Shown: positions 6,976 to 12,723 of the stretch, piece after piece | Layout: each line of letters starts with the position of its first letter | Numbering within the stretch: position 1 is the stretch's first letter | Source: Leptospira adleri | GTDB taxonomy: Bacteria; Spirochaetota; Leptospiria; Leptospirales; Leptospiraceae | Direction: 5' to 3' | Assembly (NCBI RefSeq): GCF_002811985.1 | Contig: NZ_NPDU01000101.1 | Location: forward strand, 1 to 12,723 | Length of the DNA stretch: 12,723 nt | Made by a program: the position numbers and the translations under genes | The notes under the pieces: generated by a model | What the model saw: only the letters and a program-made list of their open reading frames with translations | The model's database searches: none | Told to the model about the DNA's origin: nothing

Positions 6976-7682
6976 ATGTGCAGTAGATTCGCTCAATCAA
7001 ATCGCTGGTCCAAGGCGAAAGCATTCGAATTCGCAAAGGACATTGATGAAACAAGAAGTCGTTTCAACATCGTATATACGGAAAGCGCGCTCATTATCTT
7101 AAAACCCGGAACCGATTATACCGTCGAGGATGCAAGGCTTTGGCTCATGGCGCCATGGTCCAAAAGTATAAAAGAATCTCTTCAATATTCGACCGGTAAT
7201 GCAAAGTCCGAAACAATCTTTGAACTCAAGTCTTTTAAAGAGCCGATCTTAACTTCCCGATGCGTTATTCCGTGTGATGCAATTTTTGAATCCATAGGGC
7301 AAAGTGGATCGAAACAGCCTTTCGCGCTCAGATTAAGAGACAATGAGCCTTTCGGAATGGCTGGGATTTGTTCTCGCTGGAATAATCCGGAGAACGGATC
7401 CAAACCTTTTCAATTATCACCGTCCCCTCTAACGAACTTTTTACCAAATACCATCCGAAACAAAGAATGCCAGTCATTCTTCCTTCGGAAAAATATGAAG
7501 CATGGCTTGATTCTAAATTAAATACTAAGGAACAAATTTCTCCATTTTTTCAAATTTATCCTTCGGACTTCATGCACGCCTACCCTGTATCGAAATTATT
7601 ATTGTCTCCTAAGAAGAAATTAGAGGGCGAGGAATGCCTAAAAGAAATTTCCTTGGAAGAAAAAAGAGATACGCTTTTTTAA
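6976..7682 (+). pseudogene. SRAP-domain protein (YedK/HMCES-like), split by a one-base frameshift
   Basis: SRAP proteins form a covalent thiazolidine link through Cys2 to abasic sites in single-stranded DNA and protect forks. The first frame (6976 onward) begins MCSRF, giving Cys2 after Met removal, and carries N75 (GNAKSET) and E105 (IFES), the positions used in E. coli YedK. Near 7405-7410 (CCTTTTC) the family-like reading moves to the frame giving FSIITVPSNELF, then KYHPKQRMPVIL and AWLD, ending at 7682. Adding one T to the run restores an intact protein of about 235 residues with the active-site His at exactly 160. As sequenced, frame one stops at 7521 and lacks that His. The cause could be a real deletion, a sequencing error in the T run, or less likely programmed slippage. 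It sits 52 bp upstream of umuD, fitting a damage-response role. Confidence 0.85.
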
Positions 7683-7708
7683 AAAGGCTTGATCCGAATT
7701 TATAAATA

Positions 7709-7737
7709 CATATATTTGTATAGCATACAAATATATG
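7709..7737. promoter_or_regulatory. Perfect 13-bp inverted repeat over the umuD start; probable damage-response operator
   Basis: The arms CATATATTTGTAT (7709-7721) and ATACAAATATATG (7725-7737) are perfect inverse complements around AGC. The right arm includes the ATG of umuD. A candidate promoter, TTGATC (7689) and TATATT (7711) with a 16-bp spacer, would place the -10 box in the left arm, so a bound repressor would block both transcription and ribosome access. The core TTTG-N9-CAAA resembles, but has a wider spacer than, the TTTG-N5-CAAA LexA box that I recall for Leptospira. LexA control is likely from context but not proven. Confidence 0.65.
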
Positions 7738-8148
7738 CTACTTTCTAATAATTTCAACTTTAACACCAAGATTCCCCTGCTTAAGACCAGGTTATACGCA
7801 GGCTTTCCGAGTCCGGCGGAAGATTATTTCAGAAAAGGTCTCGATCTGAATGACCTTTTAATCAAAAATCCAGAGACGACTTTTGCAAAGCGAGTGGAAG
7901 GGAATTCGTGGTCGGAGTATGGGATTTATGACAAGGATATAATCGTCATCGATCGTTCCCTTCCGTTAAGTCATAATAAAATTGCAAGCGTTACCTATGA
8001 AGGCGAGTTCACGCTACAAAGAATAGGAAACATCGATGGAACTCTTTGCTTTCTGAATGCCCAAGATGATGGGATCTACTTCCCGATTGATCCGAGCGGA
8101 CCCGTTAAAGTTTGGGGAGTTGTTCGCCTTGTTGTCCACATCTTCTAA
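7735..8148 (+). CDS. umuD: UmuD-like protein with an altered catalytic dyad
   Basis: This 137-residue protein aligns with E. coli UmuD (139 aa) almost end to end. UmuD cuts itself when RecA filaments form, and the product UmuD' joins UmuC as DNA polymerase V. The cleavage site is A22-G23 in [11 protein letters not shown] (E. coli C24-G25). The nucleophile S58 is present (EGNSWSEYG). The general base, K97 in E. coli (GEFTVKK), is Q95 here (GEFTLQRI, codon CAA at 8017-8019). A Lys-to-Gln change should prevent normal self-cleavage, so this protein may stay uncut or depend on another protease. The ATG at 7735 lies inside the operator palindrome and has no Shine-Dalgarno site. The gene overlaps umuC at its 3' end. 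Confidence 0.88.
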   Translation: MLLSNNFNFNTKIPLLKTRLYAGFPSPAEDYFRKGLDLNDLLIKNPETTFAKRVEGNSWSEYGIYDKDIIVIDRSLPLSHNKIASVTYEGEFTLQRIGNIDGTLCFLNAQDDGIYFPIDPSGPVKVWGVVRLVVHIF

Positions 8149-9412
8149 GAAGCGACTCTTCGCATTAGTCGATGTAAATAATTTTTATGTTTCTTGTGAG
8201 CGAGTCTTCCATCCTAAGCTAGAAAAAGTTCCAGTTGTCGTTTTGTCAAACAACGATGGATGTGCTGTTTCAAGAAGCGATGATGCGAAGGCACTCGGCA
8301 TAACGATGGGGATGCCTATCTTTAAGGCGCACGATCTCGTAAAATCAGGGAAGCTTTTTGTTCTTTCAAGTAACTATACTCTTTACGGTAACATGAGTCA
8401 CAGGTTTCAAGCTGTGCTCAAATCACGTTGTCCGGAAGTAGAGCAATATTCTATTGATGAATGCTTTTTAGAGCTAACTGGCTTTATCAAGGAAGAGAAT
8501 TCAGTAGAGTTCGGACACAAAATCAAAGAAACAATTCAAAGATACTTAGGCCTTCCGGTGTGCGTCGGAATCGGAGAAACCAAGACTTTATCGAAAGTCG
8601 CAAATAAAATCGCAAAATCAAATTTAGAAAGTAAAGGCGTCTTTAGAATTGAACCCGAAAAACGCGAATCCATCTTATCAAAAATTCGACCTTCCGATGT
8701 TTGGGGGATTGGTCCTGCCTATGCAAGTTTCTTGGAGGATTGCAATATAAAGACCGCATTGGAGCTCTCAAAACTTCCGGACGACTGGATCCGAAAACAA
8801 ATGACTATCGTTGGTCTCCGCCTCGTCTATGAACTTCGCGGTACCGTTTGTTACGGAATGGAACATTCCCCTCCCCCGAAAAAAGAAATCGTCGTCGGTC
8901 GGGCATACGGCGACTACGTTTCCGATTTGCAGAGCGTAATCGAGGCAACCACAACTTATCTTTCCCGTGCAGTAGAGAAACTTTGGAAGGAGAATAGATA
9001 CGCACAGGCTTTGTCTGTTTTCATACGAACCGATCCGTTTCAAAAAGAAGATAAACAATATGAAGAAACCATTTATATGAAAATCCCTTTCGCCACCCGA
9101 GATCTTTTTGAACTCCAAGCCTATTGTATTGCCGGAGTGAAAACTATTTTCAAGGAAGGTTACAGATACAAAAAAAGCGGAGTTATGCTTTCTGAATTAA
9201 CGAGCGAGAACAAACGTCAACAGGATTTATTTTACAGGGGCAACTCCGATCGTGCGACTGAAGTAGTTATGGAGATAAACTCTAAATTCTACTCGGGAAA
9301 AGTTAGAACCGCGATTACTGGATTCGGATCCCGGAACTGGAGAATGCGACGAGACTTTCAGTCAAAGAGTCCGCTTCATAACTGGAATGAGATCCCGGTC
9401 GTGAAGGTTTAA
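8129..9412 (+). CDS. umuC: UmuC, Y-family DNA polymerase (Pol V catalytic subunit)
   Basis: UmuC is the translesion polymerase of Pol V and copies past damaged bases at the cost of errors. The ~427-residue protein is full length (E. coli 422). Numbered from the TTG at 8132, the metal ligands are D14 ([11 protein letters not shown]) and D109-E110 (YSIDE). Other motifs are [10 protein letters not shown], the steric-gate region [20 protein letters not shown], and WGIGPAY of the thumb hairpins. A β-clamp binding motif QQDLF lies at about 363-367, and the conserved C-terminal domain is complete. No ATG start exists. TTG at 8129 has GGGGAG nine bases upstream and is preferred; 8132 is the alternative. 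The start overlaps the last 20 bases of umuD, implying coupled translation. An earlier in-frame ATG at 8057 lies inside umuD and is unlikely. Confidence 0.93.
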   Translation: MLSTSSKKRLFALVDVNNFYVSCERVFHPKLEKVPVVVLSNNDGCAVSRSDDAKALGITMGMPIFKAHDLVKSGKLFVLSSNYTLYGNMSHRFQAVLKSRCPEVEQYSIDECFLELTGFIKEENSVEFGHKIKETIQRYLGLPVCVGIGETKTLSKVANKIAKSNLESKGVFRIEPEKRESILSKIRPSDVWGIGPAYASFLEDCNIKTALELSKLPDDWIRKQMTIVGLRLVYELRGTVCYGMEHSPPPKKEIVVGRAYGDYVSDLQSVIEATTTYLSRAVEKLWKENRYAQALSVFIRTDPFQKEDKQYEETIYMKIPFATRDLFELQAYCIAGVKTIFKEGYRYKKSGVMLSELTSENKRQQDLFYRGNSDRATEVVMEINSKFYSGKVRTAITGFGSRNWRMRRDFQSKSPLHNWNEIPVVKV

Positions 9413-9509
9413 AGAGTGAAGAAGGAAGAATTATTCATTTCCTAAATGGAATTCGAAGACTTCCAAAATAAGGAAAATCATTAGAGTAAGGAAATTGGAA
9501 AAAATATGC

Positions 9510-9537
9510 TTGAGCAACGACACAAATGTGACATAAT
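9510..9537 (+). promoter_or_regulatory. Putative promoter of the FeeM-like gene, giving a leaderless transcript
   Basis: TTGAGC (9510-9515; 4/6 to TTGACA) and CATAAT (9532-9537; 5/6 to TATAAT) are 16 bp apart. A start about seven bases after the -10 box falls on or next to the ATG at 9544, leaving no 5' leader. This explains why no Shine-Dalgarno site precedes that ATG. The promoter is inferred from sequence only. Confidence 0.45.
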
Positions 9538-9548
9538 ATTATTATGTC
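9530..9548. promoter_or_regulatory. 19-bp palindrome over the -10 box and start codon of the FeeM-like gene
   Basis: GACATAATA-T-TATTATGTC is a perfect palindrome with 9-bp arms centred on 9539. It covers both the putative -10 hexamer and the ATG, so it fits a repressor operator. Its sequence differs from the umuD palindrome (7709-7737), so a different regulator is likely. The XRE protein encoded at 11095-11484 is the nearest candidate, though its own promoter repeats differ. Confidence 0.5.
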
Positions 9549-10188
9549 TCTTACAATTTTAAAAAAATCAGAAACATACTCAGACGTCAAACACCCTAAT
9601 CAAACATGCACGTACATCACTTGTACATATCAAATGAATCCGGAGGTTGTAGAAAAAGCTCGATCCTTTGTACAGGAACAATATTCTAAACTTGGATACG
9701 TTGGATACGATTCTGATTTCGATCGCCAATTCGATTTGAATGGATTCGGGCGATATTTTATTGCTCTTAATGAGAAAAATACGATAGTAGCGACCTCCAG
9801 AGTGCTCACAAAGGGGCCGAATGGCCTTCCTATCGAATATGCCCTAAGGAAGGATACCGGACAAAAAATGCAATTAGGAACCGGGAATATAGCGGAAATG
9901 AATTCTTTCGCTGCAACTTCTATGAAAGAAGGGACACGAGTATTATTAATGGGAGCCGAATTCGTTTTCGAACAAAATTATGAAGCTACCTATGGTCTTT
10001 ATGATGTTAACCGCCCCGGTGTAGGAAAACTTTATAATCGCTTAGGTGCTGTAGATTCGAAAGATCATCCTTATAAAATTTACTTCCCAGGCTATGGCAA
10101 AATTGAATCCGGGAAATTAAACCCAACGGAATGGGCAATACAAGTGTCAGACTATTCTAAAATTATTGCAAAAATACGTCATACGTGA
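9544..10188 (+). CDS. FeeM/LuxI-type GNAT acyltransferase (putative N-acyl amino acid or acyl-signal synthase)
   Basis: This 214-residue protein resembles the autoinducer-synthase branch of GNAT acyltransferases, which includes LuxI and FeeM. These enzymes move an acyl chain from acyl-ACP to an amino-acid-type acceptor. Visible family-like features are the N-terminal helix ARSFVQEQYSKLGYV (39-53), DFDRQFD, the strand IVATSRVL with R86 (compare LuxI R69), and NIAEMNSFAA with E118 (compare the LuxI E-x2-R stretch), followed by a helix RVLLMGAEFVFEQNY. The C-terminal part is FeeM-like rather than LuxI-like. The substrate cannot be read from sequence. The ATG at 9544 has no Shine-Dalgarno site and lies in a palindrome. 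An upstream in-frame ATG at 9526 is followed at once by a stop. A 7TM membrane protein gene starts 23 bp downstream on the same strand, so the two probably form an operon. Confidence 0.72.
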   Translation: MSLTILKKSETYSDVKHPNQTCTYITCTYQMNPEVVEKARSFVQEQYSKLGYVGYDSDFDRQFDLNGFGRYFIALNEKNTIVATSRVLTKGPNGLPIEYALRKDTGQKMQLGTGNIAEMNSFAATSMKEGTRVLLMGAEFVFEQNYEATYGLYDVNRPGVGKLYNRLGAVDSKDHPYKIYFPGYGKIESGKLNPTEWAIQVSDYSKIIAKIRHT

Positions 10189-10211
10189 CGTGATGTTTCC
10201 AGGGGATCTTC

Positions 10212-11132
10212 TTGGAAACATCACTAATTTTACTTATTGCATCCATTTTGAACTTTATTATTGGGTTCTACATTCTTATAGAAGTTCGTCAGAGGAAAGA
10301 ATTCCGCGACTTTGCAATACTATGCTTACTGGAAGGGGCATGGGATGTCCTTTTTGCAGTCCCGTTCTATGGTCATTCCTCAACATTATTTTGGACAAGA
10401 GCAATGACCATTCCGATGATTTTTTGCCCCCTGCTTCTCGTAAGATTCATTTATCCTTATGTTTTTAACAAAGACCTTTCTCGAATTTGTAATTATTTAA
10501 TTTTGATCGGGTACATCCTTCCGATTTCGTTATTTAGCTTTACCGACTTATACATCTCCAGTGCGGAAATAATAAATTCAAAGCTTCATTTTGAAGCTGG
10601 ACTACTTTACGATTATTTTGTCATAGGTGGAGTGATAAGCCTACTTTACTCTATATTAGTTCTCTGCATTGGAATCAAGAGACGCAGAGGCCTAGATCGT
10701 GTTCGATTAGTTTATTTTGCAATTGGAGTCTTTGTTTGGTTTAGTTTCATTGGAACATTTACATTTGCTTTTAGACTATTCGGTCTCCCAGAATATAACT
10801 TCGTAGCTCCAATTGGTTGCACTCTCGCAACTGCAATCTGGTCGATTGGGATCATAAAGATTAATTTATTTGAATTTGCTGGATTTGAACTATTGGATAA
10901 AAAGAATTCTCTATTAGTCAGAACAAACATACTGATTTTGAAAACTGTAGACACCGTTAGTTACGAAAAAGCAGTTCACCGATATAATAAAAATCTGATC
11001 TCGCGAATCGTTCAAAATTTTACTCACCTACAAGTTAATTCGGACCTTTCTACCGATGAAATCTATAGCGCGCTCGCGTATAAAAATAAATCCCTTATCC
11101 CTCTAGAATTCTATCAGCAAAAGCGTTCATAG
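10212..11132 (+). CDS. Seven-helix membrane protein like the sensor domain of 7TM histidine kinases, without a kinase
   Basis: This 306-residue protein has seven strong hydrophobic segments at about 5-25, 33-52, 59-85, 92-110, 132-154, 163-189 and 194-219, then a soluble tail of about 85 residues. The layout resembles the N-terminal 7TM domain of bacterial histidine kinases, including RRRGLDRVRLVYFAIG before helix 6 and a last helix ending SIGIIKINLF. The tail has no H-box, N-box or G-box, nor a recognisable GGDEF or HTH motif, so any signal must pass to a separate partner. The start is TTG at 10212 with AGGGG six bases upstream; the nearby ATG at 10193 is in another frame. It follows the acyltransferase gene by 23 bp. 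Sensing of that enzyme's product is a natural guess but only inference. Its 3' end overlaps the convergent XRE gene by 38 bp. Confidence 0.75.
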   Translation: METSLILLIASILNFIIGFYILIEVRQRKEFRDFAILCLLEGAWDVLFAVPFYGHSSTLFWTRAMTIPMIFCPLLLVRFIYPYVFNKDLSRICNYLILIGYILPISLFSFTDLYISSAEIINSKLHFEAGLLYDYFVIGGVISLLYSILVLCIGIKRRRGLDRVRLVYFAIGVFVWFSFIGTFTFAFRLFGLPEYNFVAPIGCTLATAIWSIGIIKINLFEFAGFELLDKKNSLLVRTNILILKTVDTVSYEKAVHRYNKNLISRIVQNFTHLQVNSDLSTDEIYSALAYKNKSLIPLEFYQQKRS

Positions 11133-11484
11133 AATTTCGCCCTTCTTTATCCATTTTATGAAGCTTCCAAAATATTTCTAAAACTTCGGGAGAATTTTTT
11201 ACAAAGCGAATAAAAAGGGTAACTTCATCTACTAAGATATTTTTATCCTCCTTAGAATTACCTGATTCAAGTCGAAGCGGCTCTGCTTCAAAATCTCGAA
11301 CAAAAATAATTGGATCAATTTTTTTATTTTTATATAAATTAATAATAAAATCGATAGTTGGAACATTTTGCCCGCTCAAATAACGGCTAACAGCCGGTTG
11401 CGATACTTCTCCTGCTATTGCAAGATCCTCTTGAGTCCAGCCTTGCCTTTTTAATAGATTTTTTAAAATCTGATTAATTTCCAT
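11095..11484 (-). CDS. XRE-family (Cro/CI-type) transcriptional regulator
   Basis: This 129-residue protein has an N-terminal HTH at about residues 4-62: ILKNLLKRQGWTQEDLAIAG, then VSQPAVSRYLSGQNVP with the recognition helix around Q29-R34. The rest (63-129) is charged and helical (for example FIRFVKNSPEVLEIFWKLHK) and probably dimerises; it has no peptidase or metal-binding motif. The ATG at 11482-11484 has a weak GGA at fair spacing. Two direct repeats immediately upstream (11485-11504, 11515-11534) are the likely autoregulatory operators and could also control rightward transcription toward the small genes. The 3' end overlaps the convergent membrane-protein gene by 38 bp, so antisense interference between the two transcripts is possible. 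Confidence 0.88.
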   Translation of the reverse strand: MEINQILKNLLKRQGWTQEDLAIAGEVSQPAVSRYLSGQNVPTIDFIINLYKNKKIDPIIFVRDFEAEPLRLESGNSKEDKNILVDEVTLFIRFVKNSPEVLEIFWKLHKMDKEGRNSMNAFADRILEG

Positions 11485-11534
11485 ATTTATCCATATATGA
11501 ATATTTTTTACTTGATTTATTCATATCTGTATAT
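11485..11534. promoter_or_regulatory. Paired operator-like direct repeats upstream of the XRE regulator
   Basis: The 20-bp units ATTTATCCATATATGAATAT (11485-11504) and ATTTATTCATATCTGTATAT (11515-11534) match at 17 of 20 positions and start exactly 30 bp apart, about three helix turns. They also contain an inverted pair, ATATGAATA (11495-11503) and TATTCATAT (11518-11526). The first unit abuts the regulator's ATG. This is the expected layout for cooperative autorepression, possibly with control of a divergent rightward promoter. Confidence 0.6.
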
Positions 11535-11598
11535 TATCCTTTTATAAATGTCACAGCGACCAATCAGTAGAATTAACTAAAATTCGAAAGTGGGAAAT

Positions 11599-11730
11599 AT
11601 GCAATCTAAAAGCCATTCATTAAAACGTCTCTTTTTAACTCTAGGAAAAATATCGAGTCCATTTTGTCAAAAGATCACCTACTCTGCATTAAATTGGCGA
11701 AAAACAATAATCAATCTAGAGGGTGCCTAA
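11599..11730 (+). CDS. Possible 43-residue basic small protein, divergent from the XRE gene
   Basis: ATG at 11599 to TAA at 11728-11730 encodes 43 residues beginning MQSKSHSLKRLFLTLGK and ending TIINLEGA. It is basic (several Lys/Arg) with a short hydrophobic stretch, and no family is recognised. A weak GGGA lies about five bases upstream. It is the only sizeable open frame in the 423-bp gap 11485-11907, and a short gene divergent from an XRE regulator is a common arrangement in phage switches and toxin systems. Its stop lies within a stem-loop (11717-11762). It may be non-coding. Confidence 0.3.
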   Translation: MQSKSHSLKRLFLTLGKISSPFCQKITYSALNWRKTIINLEGA

Positions 11731-11762
11731 AAGCATTTAAAAACCTTTGGTGTTACCCTCTA
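11717..11762. repeat. Inverted repeat (stem-loop) after the small ORF
   Basis: TAGAGGGT (11717-11724) and ACCCTCTA (11755-11762) are perfect inverse complements around a 30-base loop. Inside the loop, CCTAAAAG and CTTTGG can pair imperfectly, lengthening the stem. No T tract follows, so a standard intrinsic terminator is unlikely; an RNA structure or protein site is possible. In the remaining stretch 11763-11907 I see only a weak TATACT box near 11838. Confidence 0.4.
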
Positions 11763-11907
11763 TATTGTAAACAAAACCAGAGTAGAAACGATTTCTTCAG
11801 TCTATCGACAAAATAAGTTCCATGATACGTAACTTCTGTATACTCTAAATTATGGTTCAAGGTGAGTCACAAAACAATAAAGTTTTAGGATATTAAGGAT
11901 TTCGCTA

Positions 11908-12120
11908 ATGACTAGATACAAGCTCGAATCTTTAAAATTGAGTATGAAGCTCTTTGATCTAAAAAATTCAGACGGAAAACCTCGAACTGAAGCTGAGACT
12001 ATTGACCTCCTTCTAACAAGATGTGCACTTCAAGAATACTATATGGAAAAGAGAAATCTCCTCAAAGGATATCATCACTGGCTAGATGACCAAGGTCTTG
12101 AGGAATGGGCGTATGATTGA
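11908..12120 (+). CDS. Small hypothetical protein, 70 residues
   Basis: This 70-residue protein is not recognised. It is predicted mostly helical, with two Leu-rich helices at the start (LESLKLSMKLFDLKN) and in the middle (TEAETIDLLLTRCALQEYYM), and an aromatic, acidic tail (HHWLDDQGLEEWAYD). The ATG at 11908 is preceded by AAGGA eight bases upstream, a good ribosome site. It ends 17 bp before the next gene on the same strand, so the pair is probably co-transcribed. The central stretch might be a small dimerisation or ribbon-helix-helix-like unit, but this is not clear. Confidence 0.6.
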   Translation: MTRYKLESLKLSMKLFDLKNSDGKPRTEAETIDLLLTRCALQEYYMEKRNLLKGYHHWLDDQGLEEWAYD

Positions 12121-12137
12121 GCGATTCTTAAATTAAA

Positions 12138-12437
12138 ATGGAAGAGCAAGATTCCAAAAAAGAAAAAGGATCGGCATTTGAATCCGCCGTTTCTAAACAG
12201 AAACTTGGAAAGAATGAATTGATAAAGGCGTGTATTAAAATCGCAAATATGAAAAAACCAATGGCAGAGATTACGCGAATCTTAAAACCTCTCGGAATCC
12301 CCTACTACACTGTTTATCACGTCTTTATAGGAAAATCAAATCGTCCGGAAGTGTTAGATATTTTTACGAAACTTGGAATTCCTCATGATAGGAAGCCTAT
12401 TCGTGCACTTCCAAAAAAGCATAGAAACGATGAATGA
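12138..12437 (+). CDS. Small putative DNA-binding protein, HTH-like
   Basis: This 99-residue protein has a charged, flexible N-terminus (1-25) and a helical core. LIKACIKIANMKKPMAEITR (28-47) followed by ILKPLGIPYYTVYHVFIGKS and RPEVLDIFTKLGIPHD resembles a Cro/XRE-type HTH: a turn, a recognition-helix-like segment (PYYTVYHVFIG, about 55-65) and the 'xxVLxxxxxLGI' ending common in phage and plasmid repressors. The match is by shape, so DNA binding is inferred. The C-terminus is basic (RALPKKHRND). The ATG at 12138 has no clear ribosome site and lies 17 bp after the preceding gene, so translation may be coupled. It ends 24 bp before the IS256 copy. Confidence 0.55.
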   Translation: MEEQDSKKEKGSAFESAVSKQKLGKNELIKACIKIANMKKPMAEITRILKPLGIPYYTVYHVFIGKSNRPEVLDIFTKLGIPHDRKPIRALPKKHRNDE

Positions 12438-12461
12438 AAAATCGTTACTGAGATATTTTAA

Positions 12462-12723
12462 GATAACGTCCAAAATATTTCGCAGATTTAAGAATGAATG
12501 AGAAGGCTCTCCTTGCCGATTGAGTTTGTAACGATCAAATTCAAAAAAAGGAGAACCCCCCAATGAGGGCAGAAGAAGAAAAAGCGCACCTGAAAGTAAT
12601 TCAAGTGGATGAGACCCAGCTCAAGAAAGACTTGAGCGAACTCGTAAGAGGCTCAGTGGAAGAAACGCTGAACGCTCTCTTAGATGAGGAAGCGGATAAA
12701 CTCTGCAAAGCCTCAAGGTATGA
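12462..12723 (+). mobile_element. 5' part of a second IS256-family element, cut by the window edge
   Basis: The element starts GATAACGTCCAAAATATTTC at 12462. It matches the transposase 5' end of the element at 615-1977 at 21 of 23 terminal bases and stays closely similar through the leader (GAGAAGGCTCTCCTTGCCGA, then AAAGGAG before the ATG). It is in the opposite orientation. The base changes show that the copies are separate members of one IS group, not a recent duplicate. The right end and target duplication are outside the window. Confidence 0.9.
12563..12723 (+). CDS. IS256-family transposase, N-terminal part (runs off the right edge)
   Basis: Fifty-three complete codons plus two bases are visible, beginning MRAEEEKAHLKVIQVDETQL. 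The ATG at 12563 has AAAGGAG upstream, as in the other copy. Compared with the full-length transposase (671-1876) it differs at residues 12 (A to V), 42 (A to E), 49 (N to K), 51 (T to S) and 52 (K to R). No stop occurs before the edge. The catalytic domain lies beyond the window, so whether this copy is intact is unknown. Confidence 0.92.
   Translation, partial: MRAEEEKAHLKVIQVDETQLKKDLSELVRGSVEETLNALLDEEADKLCKASRY

Noticed and set aside
6896..7102. 68-residue open frame overlapping the SRAP start
   Set aside because: It is out of frame with the recognisable SRAP sequence and has no ribosome site or family features.
7672..7691. Intrinsic terminator between the SRAP gene and umuD (GC...TTTTTTAAAAA...GC)
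   Set aside because: The stem is nearly all A-T with only two or three G-C pairs and no following T run, so it is too weak to call.
7709..7737. Calling the umuD palindrome a standard Leptospira LexA box
   Set aside because: The spacing between TTTG and CAAA is nine bases, not five as in the box I recall, so only a probable damage-response operator is claimed.
8057..8128. Upstream ATG at 8057 as the umuC start
   Set aside because: It would add about 25 residues encoded inside umuD that have no counterpart in UmuC; the TTG near 8129 has a GGGGAG site and gives the normal length.
8768..9118. Minus-strand open frames within umuC
   Set aside because: They are antisense to strongly conserved polymerase sequence and lack ribosome sites.
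10166..10468. Open frame starting inside the acyltransferase gene's 3' end
   Set aside because: It overlaps the 7TM gene in another frame, and the 7TM gene has a good ribosome site and a coherent membrane topology.
615..12723. Composite transposon bounded by the two IS256 copies
   Set aside because: The left copy carries the same 8-bp duplication on both of its own sides, as expected for a single IS insertion, and the copies are not identical.

Overview
The window looks like an accessory region of a spirochaete chromosome, most likely Leptospira. The grounds are low GC, frequent TTG starts, weak or missing Shine-Dalgarno sites, and several proteins that resemble Leptospira families (an MCSRF-type SRAP protein, a FeeM-like acyltransferase). 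The genus is inferred from general resemblance, not from a diagnostic marker. No tRNA, rRNA or CRISPR array was seen.

Layout, left to right. Positions 1-80 look like the terminal repeats of a transposable element that runs off the left edge. From 171 to 6746 all genes are on the minus strand. The part from 171 to about 4420 resembles an integron cassette array read right to left. A four-segment membrane protein (3718-4404), an ApeA-like HEPN protein (2209-3540) and a small membrane protein (171-530) are separated by two related ~155-bp imperfectly palindromic sites that look like attC. One attC-like site (3553-3710) is intact. The other (589-2114) is split by a complete IS256-family element (615-1977) with 18/23 matching terminal inverted repeats and an 8-bp target duplication. 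Further right are a secreted, probably outer-membrane protein (4672-5589) and an AlbA_2/Schlafen-type protein (5703-6746). No integrase gene lies in the window.

From 6976 the plus strand carries a DNA-damage block: an SRAP (YedK/HMCES-like) gene broken by a one-base frameshift, a UmuD-like gene, and a UmuC Y-family polymerase gene overlapping it. A perfect 13-bp inverted repeat covers the umuD start and is probably the damage-response operator. This UmuD keeps the catalytic serine but has glutamine where the catalytic lysine should be.

From 9530 to 11132 lies a probable two-gene unit: a FeeM/LuxI-type GNAT acyltransferase, apparently on a leaderless transcript whose start codon sits in a palindrome, followed by a seven-helix membrane protein like the sensor domain of 7TM histidine kinases but with no kinase. 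A Cro/CI-type regulator (11095-11484, minus) converges on it and has two direct repeats exactly 30 bp apart at its promoter. The plus strand then has a possible 43-aa ORF and two small genes (11908-12120, 12138-12437). The window ends in the 5' part of a second, slightly diverged IS256 copy (12462 to the edge), inverted relative to the first.

The most unusual points are the IS-split attC-like site in a cassette array carrying a HEPN defence candidate, the UmuD lacking its lysine next to an intact UmuC and a frameshifted SRAP gene, and the acyl-signal synthase/7TM pair.
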